Shown one piece after another: positions 23,860 to 35,618 of a stretch of 64,000 nucleotides of DNA. Both the position numbers and the translations under genes were made by a program. How positions within the stretch are numbered: position 1 is the stretch's first letter; each line of letters opens with the position of its first letter. The stretch is from Nemertoderma westbladi (taxonomy: Eukaryota; Xenacoelomorpha; Nemertodermatida; Nemertodermatidae): the NCBI GenBank assembly GCA_032718475.1, contig JAUCBJ010000193.1, positions 1 to 64,000 on the forward strand. The letters are read 5' to 3'. The notes below the pieces were generated by a model. It ran no database searches, had not been told where the DNA came from, and was given only the letters and a program-made list of their open reading frames with translations.

Positions 23860-24800
23860 TTAAAAATAATAAAATTTAGGGGAATAAATATCAATTCATC
23901 AATTCCTCTCATGAATTAAATAAAATTGTCAATTTAGGATAATTATTATAATATTCCCTACAATTAATCAATTAATAGATCACGGGAGCGGAGATTCACC
24001 CTATTACTTAGGGTGAGAGAATCCCCTAGTATGCATTTAAATAGCTGACAAAATTAATAAACATCACATATAAGGGGAATAATAATAACCCTATAGTCAC
24101 TATTAAATAGCATCCCCGATCTGTATGTATGAGAAATACCCTAATCTTTACTGCTAGCTTTGCATAATGTCACCTTGGCAACGCCCATGCTAGAATTAAA
24201 ATACAGTCAGAGAACAAAAGAAAGCTTGCCTCGTTGAATAGAATGCATAGTATCTAAGGATACACAACAACAACGTGACATTATGGAAGGCATTTTACAA
24301 ATGGACAAATGTGCCTCAAATTGTGCGAATTGTGGTATGAATGTGGAATTTGTGTATTTATAGGTGAATGTTACTACTAAAGTGTGTTTACAGTAGCAAG
24401 CTGCAATTGTGAAAGTCATCCCTTACCTGCGACCATTATCTCTAGTATCTTGGAGCCCTTGGGACGGACAGTGGAGTGACTCGCGCTAGTTATTGTTGCC
24501 ATTGTGTAGCTACTACATTGGTGAGAGGCACAGCGATGACAGTACATCAGCACTGAGGATCTCAGGCTGTCTGGGGGCTGATTGGGGGCTTATAGTGGCA
24601 GCGATGCTTGCTAGCCTTTATTATTGTCGATAAACTCCCCATATACGATGACTGAATTGATAGAGGATTGAGGAGGATACCTTAGTATTAAGGAGAGATA
24701 TACGCAACCTCTACAAGCATTTCTCTATAGTTCTTCTCTCGATAGTTTCTCGATAGACGCTAGTCAACCTACAACAGCGGATGATGGACGTTACATCGAA
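23860..24800. other. Non-coding spacer
   Basis: AT-rich. An open frame at 24419-24207 (minus) shows no domain. No gene seen. Confidence 0.4.
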
Positions 24801-24806
24801 CCACCT

Positions 24807-26030
24807 ATGACCGAGGATCAGCTTAAGCGAGAACTAGATTATAGAAAATTAACCTCGTGCTATATGCATCACAATGGTATGTATATGGATTTCCTAACTA
24901 CTGGTCATCCTAATGATTTACATGATACTGATGCTTTAGATACAGAAACGGAGATGGTTCTATTCAAATTTCATGCACAATGTAGTCGGAATGGCAAACT
25001 GCAGATCAAACATGAAAACTCTATTAGAAATTGTCTCGAAAGAGAAGATGTGGAGGAACCAGATTATATGATTATACGATTATATTTTACTATGATGTAC
25101 CTTACGGCGAATCGACCGCTACCTGTTGTACCGGACAGCTTCGAACAGATGGAAGAATACTGTAAAACGGGAGAAAGCTCGCCAGCATTTCATCTACAAG
25201 ATGTACGTCTTTAGTATCATTGTGACGAATGCCCTAGACCCAATCAACAAATGGAACGCCATAAGCATCCATGGAGCCGTTGCTCTAAACACAGTTTCTA
25301 AACACACTTACGGGAGTTTTGAGTGAAATCTGTTCGACATGCAACCCACTCTCGCTCGACTGAAACGATCCTTAAGTAAACCTATGATCAGAGTTCCGGA
25401 ATACTCAGTCAGACCCCCTCACCCCTCAGTGCGACCACAAACTCTTGATCCTAAAGGTATAACTGACCCTCCTGAGTTATACTCTCTGTTCAAAGATATA
25501 GTTTTACCCGAACAATTAATCAGTGGCGTTTCAGCTGTTGGTTCCTTGGATATCCGTCCAACATACCTAGCCTAAGACGAGGACATATGATCTCCCCATT
25601 CAACCCGTATAATCAGCCTGGTTTAGCACCAATCCAACCTGTTACTGAAGTGGAAGAAAGTGTAGTAAAGAATGCGCTTGAAGCGATTCGTCAAAAGATC
25701 GGAAAAGGAACTGATGATGTCTTAGACAAGCGTAAATTACATCAGCAGGTACAAACTGTTAGAGAATTGTCTTTACCTCAATTTGATCGAGAGATTGAAG
25801 AACTGGAAAGAGATATTGAACTCGGACATACATACTCTCTACAAGAGTTTTTGGGTGATCGGTTTTGGAGACAAGAAGAGAAGAATCAGCTAGCTTGAGG
25901 AGGAACATGTTGAAATGGACGAAAGAGAGGAAGCAGTTTTAGCACAACCTGAAACTCAGGTACTCATGATGGATCTATATGCAAAAACCATTGTCCACCC
26001 CTCGATGATCCCTCAGTTCGGCAATCAACT
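24807..26030 (+). pseudogene. Unrecognised broken coding block left of the LTR element
   Basis: Three successive plus-strand frames are covered. 24807-25214 is acidic (it has YMHHNGMYMDFLTTGH). A frame shift near 25200 leads to a frame that continues through an in-frame TGA (25324-25326) to 25575. A further frame at 25587-25898 has charged helices (REIEELERDIELGH). Beyond its stop another frame stays open up to the LTR border (it includes MIPQFGNQLFA). Codon-like continuity across several breaks suggests a once-functional long gene or small gene cluster. I do not recognise it. A virus-derived or transposon origin is possible, but nothing here proves it. It ends at the 5' LTR, so the element may have inserted into or beside it. 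Confidence 0.4.
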
Positions 26031-26039
26031 CTTTGCCAC

Positions 26040-27484
26040 TGTTTGCGGTATTTCAACTTTTCATAACGCGAGTTGAATATTTTTTGTATTTATTTAAAAT
26101 GATTATTCCGATATCACTACTGGGTGCGGGACCATGGGTTTTGGGCACATTCAATGGACTGGGGGCGATTTATGGGCGAATATTGGGGCGACTTACAGGG
26201 TACGGGAATAATTTCATGTTTATAAGGGCCAGGGGTGGGAGGCAAAGTTAAGCAGTATTCAGGTTTACTTGAGTACTATTAGGCCCTAGCCAACTTCCTG
26301 CTGCCTGTAGAGGTGGATTTGGTAACGCGCTAGGCCTAAAGGACAAGGACTGCCCTTAGCGGTCTCTGGCCAACAGCAGTTATTACGAGCCTGAAAAGGA
26401 CATCGGAAAGCCTGCTGCTTGTTTCATGGATTTGCGACGGGAAACGACGACAGACCCCTTAGCCAAGCCGTACTGGTTCTCAATGATCGTTCCCTTCGGG
26501 GTTTGTGAGGGGTGGGACGGACACGCAAAAGGGTCGACCGACTAACAGAGGAAGGGTTTGACGAGGACTGCCCTTAGCGGTCTCTGGTCAACAGCAGTTA
26601 TTACGAGCCTGAAAAGGACATCGGAAAGTCTGCTGCTTGTGCCAGGGATTTGCGACGGGAACCGACGACAGACCCCTTAGCCAAGCCGTACTGGTTCTCG
26701 ATGATCGTTCCCTTCGGGGTTCGTGAGGGGTGGGACGGACACGCGACGGGGTCGAAAGACAAAGGACTGGACCCTACTGGCCTACCGACTGTTCGGAGCA
26801 GTTTCTCGGCTGCCGAAGCGACTACGAGCCTGAATAAGGACTCGGAAAGCCTAGGTGGTTGGGTCTCTGCGATGAACCGACGGACCCCTAGCCAAGCCGT
26901 ACTGGTTCTTGATGATCGAACCCTTTGGGGTTCGGGAAGGGTGGGACGGACACGCAAACGGGTCCACCGACATGACAGACTCCTAGCCAAGCCATACTGG
27001 TTCTCGATGACCGATCCCTTCGGGGTTTGAGAGGGGTGGTACGGATACGCGACAGAGTCTACCGACTGGACCGACCCTTAGCCAAGCCGTACTGGTTCTC
27101 GATGATCGATCCCTTCGGGGTTCGGGAGGGGTGGTACGGACACGCAACAGGGTCGACCGACACCGACACTACGGCACCAAGACTAGGACCGAGGGAAAAT
27201 CTGGGGAACACTAGTTAGGCTAAAATCTGAGCGAACAGTGGGTAATTAAATAATATACTGTAGGGATTTATATTATCGTGTATAATTATTGTGAATATTT
27301 GGTGTATATTGATTTGGGGAAGCCCAATTTATTCTCAATCAAGGTTCAACTGTAGGGAAGTTACATTAAAGAGTATATCCAACCAATGCAGCTTTTCCTC
27401 AACCGCAATCTTGCATTTAGGAAATTATTCCTTCTCCACAATCAATATCCAGTGACTGGCCGGGATTCCGTGGTCTGTAAAATT
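26040..27484 (+). repeat. 5' long terminal repeat of the 11.2-kb BEL/Pao-type element
   Basis: It is 1,445 bp long, starts TGTTTGCGG and ends CTGTAAAATT. It matches 35799-37243 over the same length with about thirty differences by eye (about 98% identity). It contains a tandem duplication of about 218 bp (26345-26780). It also has five copies of a module of about 70 bp (GCCAAGCCGTACTGG ... CCCTTCGGGG ... GGACGGACACG), whose core can fold into a UUCG-type hairpin. The 3' edge lacks the usual CA, and no target-site duplication is visible. Confidence 0.85.
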
Positions 27485-27968
27485 CCGCCTCCAGCATCGG
27501 CGTTTCCCCCATGGTGTCGGGCTAACGGCAACAAAATTGAGAATAAAACGGTCAATTTTGATAGGGTGTCAAAATTGAGAATAAAACGCGGCCAACTTCA
27601 ACTGGTGGAAGTTGGGAATCCTACAATACTCTTCAAACTCTCTCCGTGCTTACCCAGCACCCACTACGAGGAAACTCTGGTATTTGAGTTAAGACAAAGC
27701 CGTGGTTTAATTAATCAACAAACTCGAACTAACAAACTCGTAGTTGGCAGATCACATATTTGGAGGGTTGTTAACAGGGAATGGAAGTATCGATCACACC
27801 CATTGATATCATCCAAGTTGAGCCAGGAATCTGGCACATCGAGGTTGAAGTACAAGGAACGAACGTCGGACGATTCAGGATTACCATTCGGGTGGTCCAG
27901 GCTTAGTACAATACCTACGAGGAACTATTCTACGACATCGCATATCTAGCTATCAACGAGGTGCTGGA
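27485..27968 (+). other. Leader between the 5' LTR and gag
   Basis: This is where a primer-binding site and packaging signals should lie. I could not match a tRNA 3' end confidently. A duplicated AAAATTGAGAATAAAACG motif lies at 27533-27590. An open frame at 27386-27949 crosses the LTR border and is probably not a gene. Confidence 0.4.
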
Positions 27969-29803
27969 ATGATGACGAACAACGTATCCGATACCGATGA
28001 GATGGACCACCACACAGACTCGGAAGCCGACGAGGTGCCAAACGTCAAGAACATGACCCGTCGACTAGGCGCTCTCAAAAGCGGGGTCACTCGAGCCTAT
28101 CAACGTATAGAGAAACAACTCAAAGGAGTCGAAACCCCCCTCAACGAGATACAAACTCAGCTTCAGAACATCCGAAGTATCTTACAACGATATGAGAGAA
28201 TGATACAGGCGTACCAAGAACTCATCCCCGCCACCGATCAGGTAAACTACCCCAAATTGGAAGAACACGTTGCACATCTAGATGAATTCCGCAAACAACA
28301 CCGGAGGACCCTCAGCCTCGTAAGAGGCTATGAGGAACAGTACTACAAGAGAGCTGAAAGAACAGACGCAGAATTGGTGCGAACCTCCAACACCAGGACC
28401 ACAATTCATCGGAAGAGAACGGGGTCCTCAAGAAACCAGCACTCCAGCTCTAGGAGCGCGGTGTCCGGTTCAGCACACAGCTCTCAAGGGGGTCAGCCAC
28501 TCCGAGACCAGCTACGAGAACGGAAGGCATTAGCCCTCAAAGCTCGGATGGAAGATGAGTATGTTCAACTGCGAACCGAGCAAGATGTATTAGCCGCCGA
28601 AATGCAAAAACGAGAGGCCGAACAAGCGGCTGAACGGCAGGCCGAACAACGTGAACAGGAGACTGAACAACATAGACGAGAGGCCGAACGGCAGGCCGAA
28701 CAACGTGAACAGGAAGCTGAACAACGTGGACGAGAGGCCAAACAAGAGATCGAACAACGTAAATGGGAAGCAGAAATGCGTAAACAACACGCCGAGGCCC
28801 AAGCGATTCTCATCCACAAAAAGAATGCGGATATTGCAAAACTCGCGGAATACGAAGCCGCACTTATAGAACGAGATATTCAACTATACGAGGACTGGGA
28901 AAGGGATATAGATCAGAACTATGAACCAATACCGATACCAGAATTAGAGAAGTCATTAACGACACCGACAGTGAAACCCCCAAAACCCGAGTTCCCGCCT
29001 ACCATACAGTCTACGCTATCGGCACAAGCACCGGTATTCCACCCCCACCGGTTACGCTTAAAAATGAGGAACCGTATTTCCCATCCAACCCCACGGTAAC
29101 GAGTGTACCCAAGTACGAGCCTGAAAGGGACTCGGAACGGGACGCCACTCCTCGATCCAACAACCCATTTACATCCACACCACAAATCCATAGCCGCGTC
29201 ATCATTAAAACTCCACCTATCATTGATCCATCGAGTATGGGAGAGAGTGCCAATAACTATAACCCTCACAGCCATTCCAGTTCAGACGACGTTGGTATCA
29301 TCCGGGCATTGGAAAACCGACTGGCCATGCCCGAGATGGAGATCCGCACCTTCGAAGGAGATCCCATCGATTACCTCAGATTCAAGAAACGGTTCTTTGC
29401 ACAGATTGGATTAACGGACATAGCCGACGCACAGAAACTGGTATATTTATCACAATACCTGGGTGACAAACCAGGCCGAATTATCGCATGCTTTGAGGGA
29501 GGAGCTCATGAAGCATACTATGACGCATGGAAAACTCTAGATAAAAGATACAGAAATATCGGGACTATAATTAATAAAACTCTCGAGAAACTGATACAGG
29601 ACGCGGGATCCCTAGGGGACCCACAGAACATCCAGGAATTCTCGGATTCCATGAAGGACGCCTACTACACTCTAAAACCACTAAATAAGGAGGAACAAGT
29701 AAACAACATCCTAAACCTCCGACAGATTGCCCGAAAGTTCCCCAGATGGCTGCAAAGTAAGTGGGCGTATAAATGCGTAGATCTCCGACGCAGACACCCA
29801 GAT
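27969..29803 (+). pseudogene. BEL/Pao gag: coiled-coil N-terminus and capsid-like DUF1759 region
   Basis: The first frame (27969-29099) begins MMTNNVSDTDEMD and has long helical segments of the BEL gag N-terminal type. It continues into a highly charged coiled coil with an imperfect repeat (AERQAEQREQE, about residues 215-265). A frameshift near 29030 moves the reading to the frame of 29237-29803. That frame holds the DUF1759 gag region (IRTFEGDPIDYLRFKKRF ... YLGDKPGRI ... LPR-like FPRWLQSKW), corresponding to the particle-forming part of Gag. That frame meets an in-frame TGA at 29804-29806, after which the same frame stays open into the zinc knuckles. The frameshift and stop make this copy defective. 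Confidence 0.85.
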
Positions 29804-29806
29804 TGA

Positions 29807-30880
29807 GATCCCAGTTTCCTCGAGATGTCGGCATTCATAGAAGATATATCAGAGGCCATGAACGACTCCATGTTCTCCAAACAGAGTCTCTCCAAATTGG
29901 ATGGGATCGAGAGCAATTACCAGAGCAGGGCACCCGCTCCATATCCAAGATTCCGCCCTACTTCTGTGAGTACGATGGCTGTCAGTATGGCCGAGGACTC
30001 GGATGACGAGGATTATGAGGAACCGACATCAGCCGAGGAATGGGCGTGTTATCTAGCGAATTGGGCACCCGAGAGGAAAGGAACAACAGCCTCCCCTATA
30101 TGTCTCTTCTGCGGAGAGAAACATAAGGTGGAATTCTGCAGAAAGTTCCAGTTTGCTGAACTCGTTCCACGCTTCGAGGCGATAATGAGTCACCGAGGAT
30201 GCTTCCGGTGTCTCGGAACAGGTCACTATGTTCGGGATTGCGACCAAAGATCGTGCTGTGCCGTCTGTAATGACCTACGTCATCACACACTTCTCCACAT
30301 CCCCGCGAACTTTGACTTCACCACCCTCCCTTTTCGGATTGAAGCCAAAAGAAGAGGAGAAACGAACCACATTTCTAAAGGAACCCGGACGATTCAACGG
30401 AGGGAAACCAACCCGTTTAAGACCTCCACCGATGCATCCCAAGTGACAAATATTTCGGCCACGATCAACCTTATAAATCGCCGTTACATGGTCTTTGCCA
30501 AGGTAATCCCAGTAAGAATTCAAGGGGTCGGCAAATCCTTGACGACGCTCGCGTTCCTTGATAACGGGTCGGACGGAACCATCATCAACCTGGATTTCCT
30601 CGAACAACTCGGCCTAGACTATGAACCTTGCAAACGGCCCATACAAACTATCACCGATCATAGGGAAGTAGAATCTGGGGAGGTGCAGCTCCAGATGGAA
30701 GGAGTAATGAAGGGCTACGAGATGGTTAAGCTGACCATCAAGAACGCCTTGGTACACCCAGACCTCCGAGTGCGGTTCCGACAATCAGCCGAGTACGCCC
30801 CCCCCCCTCATACAGTTGGACCGAGACGATGTAGACCTAAGGTGCCCGCCGTTGGATGTAAACCGCATCACCCTACTGTT
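29807..30880 (+). pseudogene. BEL/Pao nucleocapsid zinc knuckles and aspartic protease
   Basis: It is in the same frame as the gag segment and separated from it only by the TGA. Cys/His knuckles are visible (CLFCGEKHKVEFC, then CFRCLGTGHYVRDC, then CCAVCNDLRHHTLLH), as in BEL nucleocapsids. They are followed by a DUF1758-type protease with FLDNGSDGTIINLDFLEQLG. The catalytic triplet reads D-N-G rather than the usual D-T/S-G, so activity is doubtful. A run of eight C residues (30798-30805) coincides with a frameshift into the next frame. Confidence 0.85.
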
Positions 30881-31853
30881 CGGACTTGATACACCGGAAT
30901 TACACATACCCATCGGAGACGTCGCCCGATCTATAAAGCAGGATGACGGCTTTTACGCTGAACGAACAATAATGGGATGGACACTCTGCGGCATCAAGGA
31001 AGAGACTACTGACACCTATACATACCTTCCTAAATGTCAGATTAAAGAGAATGCAACATCCGTGGGTTATTGCTCAGCTACAGACCTTGACGAGGATTTG
31101 TTTCTTGAGACCGAGAAAACCCAGCAAGAGATGACTAAATACTTTAATCTAGAGACCCAAGAGTTCGCTGAAAAGGACGAAAACCCGTCCGAGGAAGATC
31201 AATATTGTACCGACATTCTTTATCAGGCAACGTTCAAAGATGGACATTGGTGCTCGCCAATGCTTTGGTGGCTAGTAATGTTGTTGATGATGATAATGAT
31301 GTTGATTGCAACAATAACATTGAGACCATTAATGGGAGAGCACGGACTAATCTACCATAATACCCGGATGGCAAACACCCCGGTTGAGTCTCTTACACCT
31401 AACCACCTACTGGGAAGACCCAAAACCCATATTCTCCTAGAGACAATGTTTCCGGATCCCAACGATATCGCGAGACATACAAATTGGAAGAAGGCCCAAG
31501 CGTTCGCAGCACATTGGTGGAGAATCTTGGCCCAGGAGTATCTCATAACCCTCCGGACCAGGAGGAAATGGAACAACACCTATAGGAATGTCGCAGTTGG
31601 CGACATGGTGCTAGTGAAGGAAGACCTCAAAGACCGCGTCCACTGGCCTGTGGCGCGAGTCGCAGCAATTCACCCGAGCAAAGACGGACTTGCGAGGACT
31701 GTGACGTTACGAACGGCAAAGGGCCACTACCAACGCCCTATCCAGAGGCTGTGCCTTCTTGAAGGCAATCACAGTGGTGACTCCAAGAGAGGTGATAAGT
31801 TCCCTACTCAGGATCCTGCTGCGGACATTGGTGACAATGCTAAACCCGTTTAA
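30816..31853 (+). pseudogene. Protease end fused to DUF5641: BEL pol with RT, RNase H and integrase deleted
   Basis: The frame starts with the rest of the protease domain (LLFGLDTPELHIPIGDV ... GFYAERTIMGWTLCG). It runs through a linker to FKDGHWCSPMLWW, a segment that normally leads into reverse transcriptase. After a simple GTTGATGAT-like patch (31270-31330) it resumes at SLTPNHLLGRPKTHIL and WWRILAQEYLITLRTRRKW, the DUF5641 domain at the very end of BEL/Pao pol. The element has thus lost RT, RNase H and integrase in one frame-preserving event and cannot move by itself. Trans-mobilisation by an intact relative is the inferred route. Confidence 0.8.
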
Positions 31854-32118
31854 ACCCTTCTCATCCTGTTGACAAACTCTTTAAAATGTGATTTATCGAC
31901 AATGATAATGGACCCCCTTAAACCAACTGTAACCACGCAATGGTATTTGTGTTTCCTCGTGGGTTATGTGGAGTCCAGCGTCACCCTGCAGATGTTTCGA
32001 CTGACGCAGGGTAGTTTATGTTATGTTCACCCTGATTTTGGTCATCGGGACCAACGATATTGGATTATTGGAAATGGTAAAGATTTGAAGTGGAATTCAT
32101 TGTATCCATTGGAGTATG

Positions 32119-32550
32119 TTATGTTGTCCGTTGCGTGCGCAGTTCGGGGCGTAGGCGGTGTAACTAGTCCAGTTGTAGATCCCGGATTGCCACGCAACAC
32201 CCCCTCTATCCCGTTATTCTGGTGGGTCCATGGTGCATCCACATGACTTCGATGATAGAGGTTTTATGTTCTCAGTCGCGTTATTCTGGTGGGACCGTTG
32301 CGTGGATTTTGGGGCATAGGCGGTGTAACTAGTCCAGCTGTAGATCCCAGAATGTTGCGTAACCCCATCCCACATGACTTCGTCGGCTGAGCTTTATGTT
32401 GTTGGGAGTGTTATTCTGGTGGATCCCTGGTGCATTCCACGTGACTTCACTCCCAGCGTCTTCATTGTCCGTTACGTGTGCAGTTTGGGGCGTAGGCGGT
32501 GTAACTAGCCCAGCTGTAGATCCCAGATTGCCGCGTAACACCCCTTCCAC
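32119..32550 (+). repeat. Three imperfect repeats upstream of the cargo gene
   Basis: The core GGCGTAGGCGGTGTAACTAG (with small changes) occurs near 32149, 32317 and 32489, with flanking blocks TTATTCTGGTGG and ATGACTTCG. The spacing is about 160-175 bp. They sit between the pol remnant and the cargo gene and could act as a promoter or enhancer, but that is inference. Confidence 0.7.
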
Positions 32551-32599
32551 AACGAAAATTTCCCTGGTGCTGTGCTTATAACAAATGATGATAGCGGGG

Positions 32600-32835
32600 G
32601 GGCTATAACCCCAATGATGAAATGGAAATAAATGAAATGTGAAATAAATCTGAAATAAATGATGAAATGGTGGAACTAAATGATGAAATATGTGTTGAAA
32701 TAATGAAATGTGAAATGAAATAATAATGAGAAATGAAAAAAGACAAAAAAAAATGTATAAAATGTAAAAAGAAAAGAATTTAAAAAAGAAGAGGACATAA
32801 AAAGTCATAAAAAACTGGTTGGATATTAATGTATA
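32600..32835 (+). repeat. Purine-rich simple repeat (GAAATGAAATAA-like)
   Basis: Degenerate AAATGAAATG units on the plus strand fill the spacer before the cargo gene. Nothing else is seen between here and 33012. Confidence 0.7.
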
Positions 32836-33012
32836 GCTATAGTAACTATAAATGCTGAATGTATTAGCAATAGATGGTAGATGCCTATATAACAATGATA
32901 TTGAATAAACTGAATTACAAATAAAACTGAATTATTCTGCAGTCACTATAGTATCAGACTTTCTGGATTTATAATTAACTGCTATAAATTTGCAACGGAC
33001 ATAATTGTAAAT

Positions 33013-35618
33013 ATGGACCCAAATCGCCAAATTATCGGCGAATTACGTAATACGATAGATCTACTGGAATATCCACAACCTTGATCCCCTAACTTTGATA
33101 CAAATTGGAACGCCCTGTTAAATGAGAATGTGCGAGTCGTTAGATTCTCCGGGCGAGAGGGACCGGACTCCAAGAATCTATGAGCCCTCCGGTTGGCCGA
33201 TGCTAGTACGAAACTGAAAAGAACTCGGAACGCAAAGGCAACCGGAGAGGACGAGCTGTCATACTGGGAAACATTCCGGCAGAGTGTCTACAGATCCCGA
33301 TGTTTGATATACGACAACGAGGGAAACGCGACGCCCATTTCGAAAGCGATGACGTTGGCGCGATGTCAAAGTTTCGTCGACGACAAGAGTACGTACCTCA
33401 CCCACTGGGGAAACCTATCAGAGTGTACGGCAACGCTACGAGAGGAACGTATATCGATCATCCAGAATCGTGACGACTACCAGGAAAAGTACGGGGCGAA
33501 AGAATACGGTCGATCCTTAGTCGTCGTCCTCGGAACCCTGGACGGTTTGGTATTGGTGTGTCGAATATTTCCGACACCCAGACAGGAAGTGCAGGCAGCC
33601 GGAGCGATCTGGTTACTACCTCCGGAAATCCAAAAGATCCTCTTCGACTTCGACGTCATTAAAATCGGGTCGGATATAAAAGCGGACATCTGGAATGACT
33701 ATGCGAACGCTCCTTTAGGAAGAGACCGTAAAGGAGATCTCAATGCCATTAGTCATTGCATCGACACCCAGACACTACTAGCCTGGTTACGATCCGCCGA
33801 ATTCATGCGAGGATTCCGCGAGGTGAGACAGACGAAATCCGGGATCGGCTACCTCGCTGTGCTAAACGGCGGCATCGACTTCAAACCTCAGAAATTCCAA
33901 GACTATAATAAAATATATGGTGGATACCCGGGATTAGAGATAAAGAGCGAGCGAGAGGGTCGATGGAAGGACGTTGACAGGAGGTGGACGATACACCAAA
34001 GGTGGGAGAATCCCGATCGACGGAACTACATCTACGTCGTCATGGAGTCCTACACCGTTGCTAAGTTCATATGTAAAACTCTCGATAACCTCATTACGGC
34101 GGTTCCTCTTTCCTTCGTCGACTACGAGTGGAATGAAGTCATCAGCCACGCCTTCAAAGCGGTCGAGAATATTACACCGGGAGAGACAAAAACGCTCACC
34201 GTTATCGATTCCTGGGACCAGAACGGGCCGTTCGACATCCCTACGATTACCGATCTCCTCGGTGCGGAGGAGCCACTGATTTCCTCGGAGGGGGAGGAGT
34301 TGTGGCTACAGGAGGGCGTTCTACTGTCCACCCCAAAGCGACGACTCGAGCCGGAGGCCGCGTCCGAACCAGCCGCCAAACGGGTTGCCTCGGCCGAACC
34401 TGCGATGGAAGCGGGCGTATTATCCCTACTCGGCTCCGGTAGCCCCGCGAGGGAGTTAGTTGCCTTAGTTACCTTTGCGCTGAACGACTTTGGCGACATA
34501 TGCCAGAGGTTATCCCCATATCCTTTCCCGGGTGGCGAAGACTGGTCTTCGGAGATTCCGAGTACCAGCACCCAACGGTCCCGCTCAGCGATACTGGTCG
34601 AAAAGGGTCCCAGCGCTGCGCCGACTCCCGAAGATTTCCTCGGAATCCCTTCGTCGAAAACCCCGGCACTTCTTCGCCGACCAACGGTAGCAACTACACC
34701 TTCTGTTCCTCAGGATCCTATGCGACTTACTCGATGGTATGCCGAGCAGACCGAATGGATCCACCGCCAGAAACGGTCGTCCGAGATAAGACCGGCGGGA
34801 CATAAAGAAGGTTATCGAAGCGAGAACCTACTACGCCAAAGCCCAGCTTTTCGCGGGCTACCGGCCACAGCGAATATACAAAAGAGCGACCGACGACTCG
34901 AGTATTACGTCGGCATCCCGATTCCGATATTCTGTGGACGGGAGATGCAGTTGGAGGTGTGCGGAAACTGCGGTTCGGAGCAGTGCCCACGCGGTAGTAG
35001 AAATCGGGTAACCGATTCGTGCCTCCAGCTCATCGGGATACTTTATTGTCCATACTGCGCGAATCGGGACACGATGTTTCAGTCTGTCCGATCCTTTATA
35101 ACCTCTGCTACAAATGTGGTTTTTGTGGACATTCAGCTAGCCCCCGCTGCTATATAAAATGTCCTACAAAGGACGTTACCGCTATGGGAAATATGGTCAT
35201 GTTCGAAACCTACTCAAACAGCCACGTAAAGACCAAGGTTCGGAGAAACACTCGGAATATTGCGCAGGAAATGGCGTGTGGGTATTTTTCCTTCCCGGAA
35301 CGACTCCATACGACAGCGACGTTACCTTTCCATTACGTGGATCTGTTGCTAAGCGCCGGATTATTCGGCCCATTCGAGATCCTTAGACGCCTATATTTGT
35401 ATAAGGAAGAGTTTGGTGATGGAAAGTGGTTCCTAGAGGCACGCAACTCCGAGTTGGAAAGACGAACCGACATGATCCCGTTGCCTTCGAAAGGAAGAGC
35501 CGCCCGGAGACAAGCCGAAGCGTTGCTCACGATGGATGTTGATGCTCCCCTACCAGCTCTAGCGATCGACGAGAGTTGACGGGCGAAGAGGAGAAAGGTG
35601 TATCAGAGCAAGAAATAG
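33013..35618 (+). pseudogene. Unrecognised cargo gene in the env position of the BEL-type element
   Basis: The reading starts at ATG 33013 and passes two in-frame TGA codons (33082-33084, 33181-33183). It stays open for about 650 codons to 35157. It then appears to shift frame near 35000-35050 into a frame that runs to TGA 35577-35579 and, beyond it, a basic tail RAKRRKVYQSKK ending at TAG 35616. The total is about 860 codons. A segment near codons 105-200 from 33193 (LLPPEIQKIL then IKIGSDIKADIWND then CIDTQTLLAWL) resembles the core of DEDD 3'-5' exonucleases of the WRN/EXD type. The first catalytic D-x-E motif is not evident, so it may be inactive. The C-terminal part is Cys-rich (CGNCGSEQC; CYKCGFCGH then RCY-KCP), likely zinc binding. 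There is no signal peptide or membrane segment, so it is not an envelope protein. It lies on the same strand as gag/pol and ends about 170 bp before the polypurine tract. Confidence 0.6.

Noticed and set aside
26033-27218. ORFs inside the LTRs (for example 26650-27030)
   Set aside because: They lie on repeated hairpin modules on both strands and show no domain. The matching frames differ between the two LTRs.
27511-27535. TGGTGTCGGGCTAACGG as primer-binding site
   Set aside because: It starts TGG but lies about 30 bp inside the LTR edge and lacks the T-arm complement expected of a tRNA 3' end.
27386-27949. 187-codon ORF across the 5' LTR border
   Set aside because: It begins inside the LTR and has no recognised domain. 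Its counterpart at the 3' LTR is not open.
31260-31330. Hydrophobic MLWWLVMLLMMIMMLIATIT stretch as a membrane anchor
   Set aside because: It is encoded by a simple GTTGATGAT-like patch at a deletion junction between two pol domains, so it is more likely filler than a real membrane segment.
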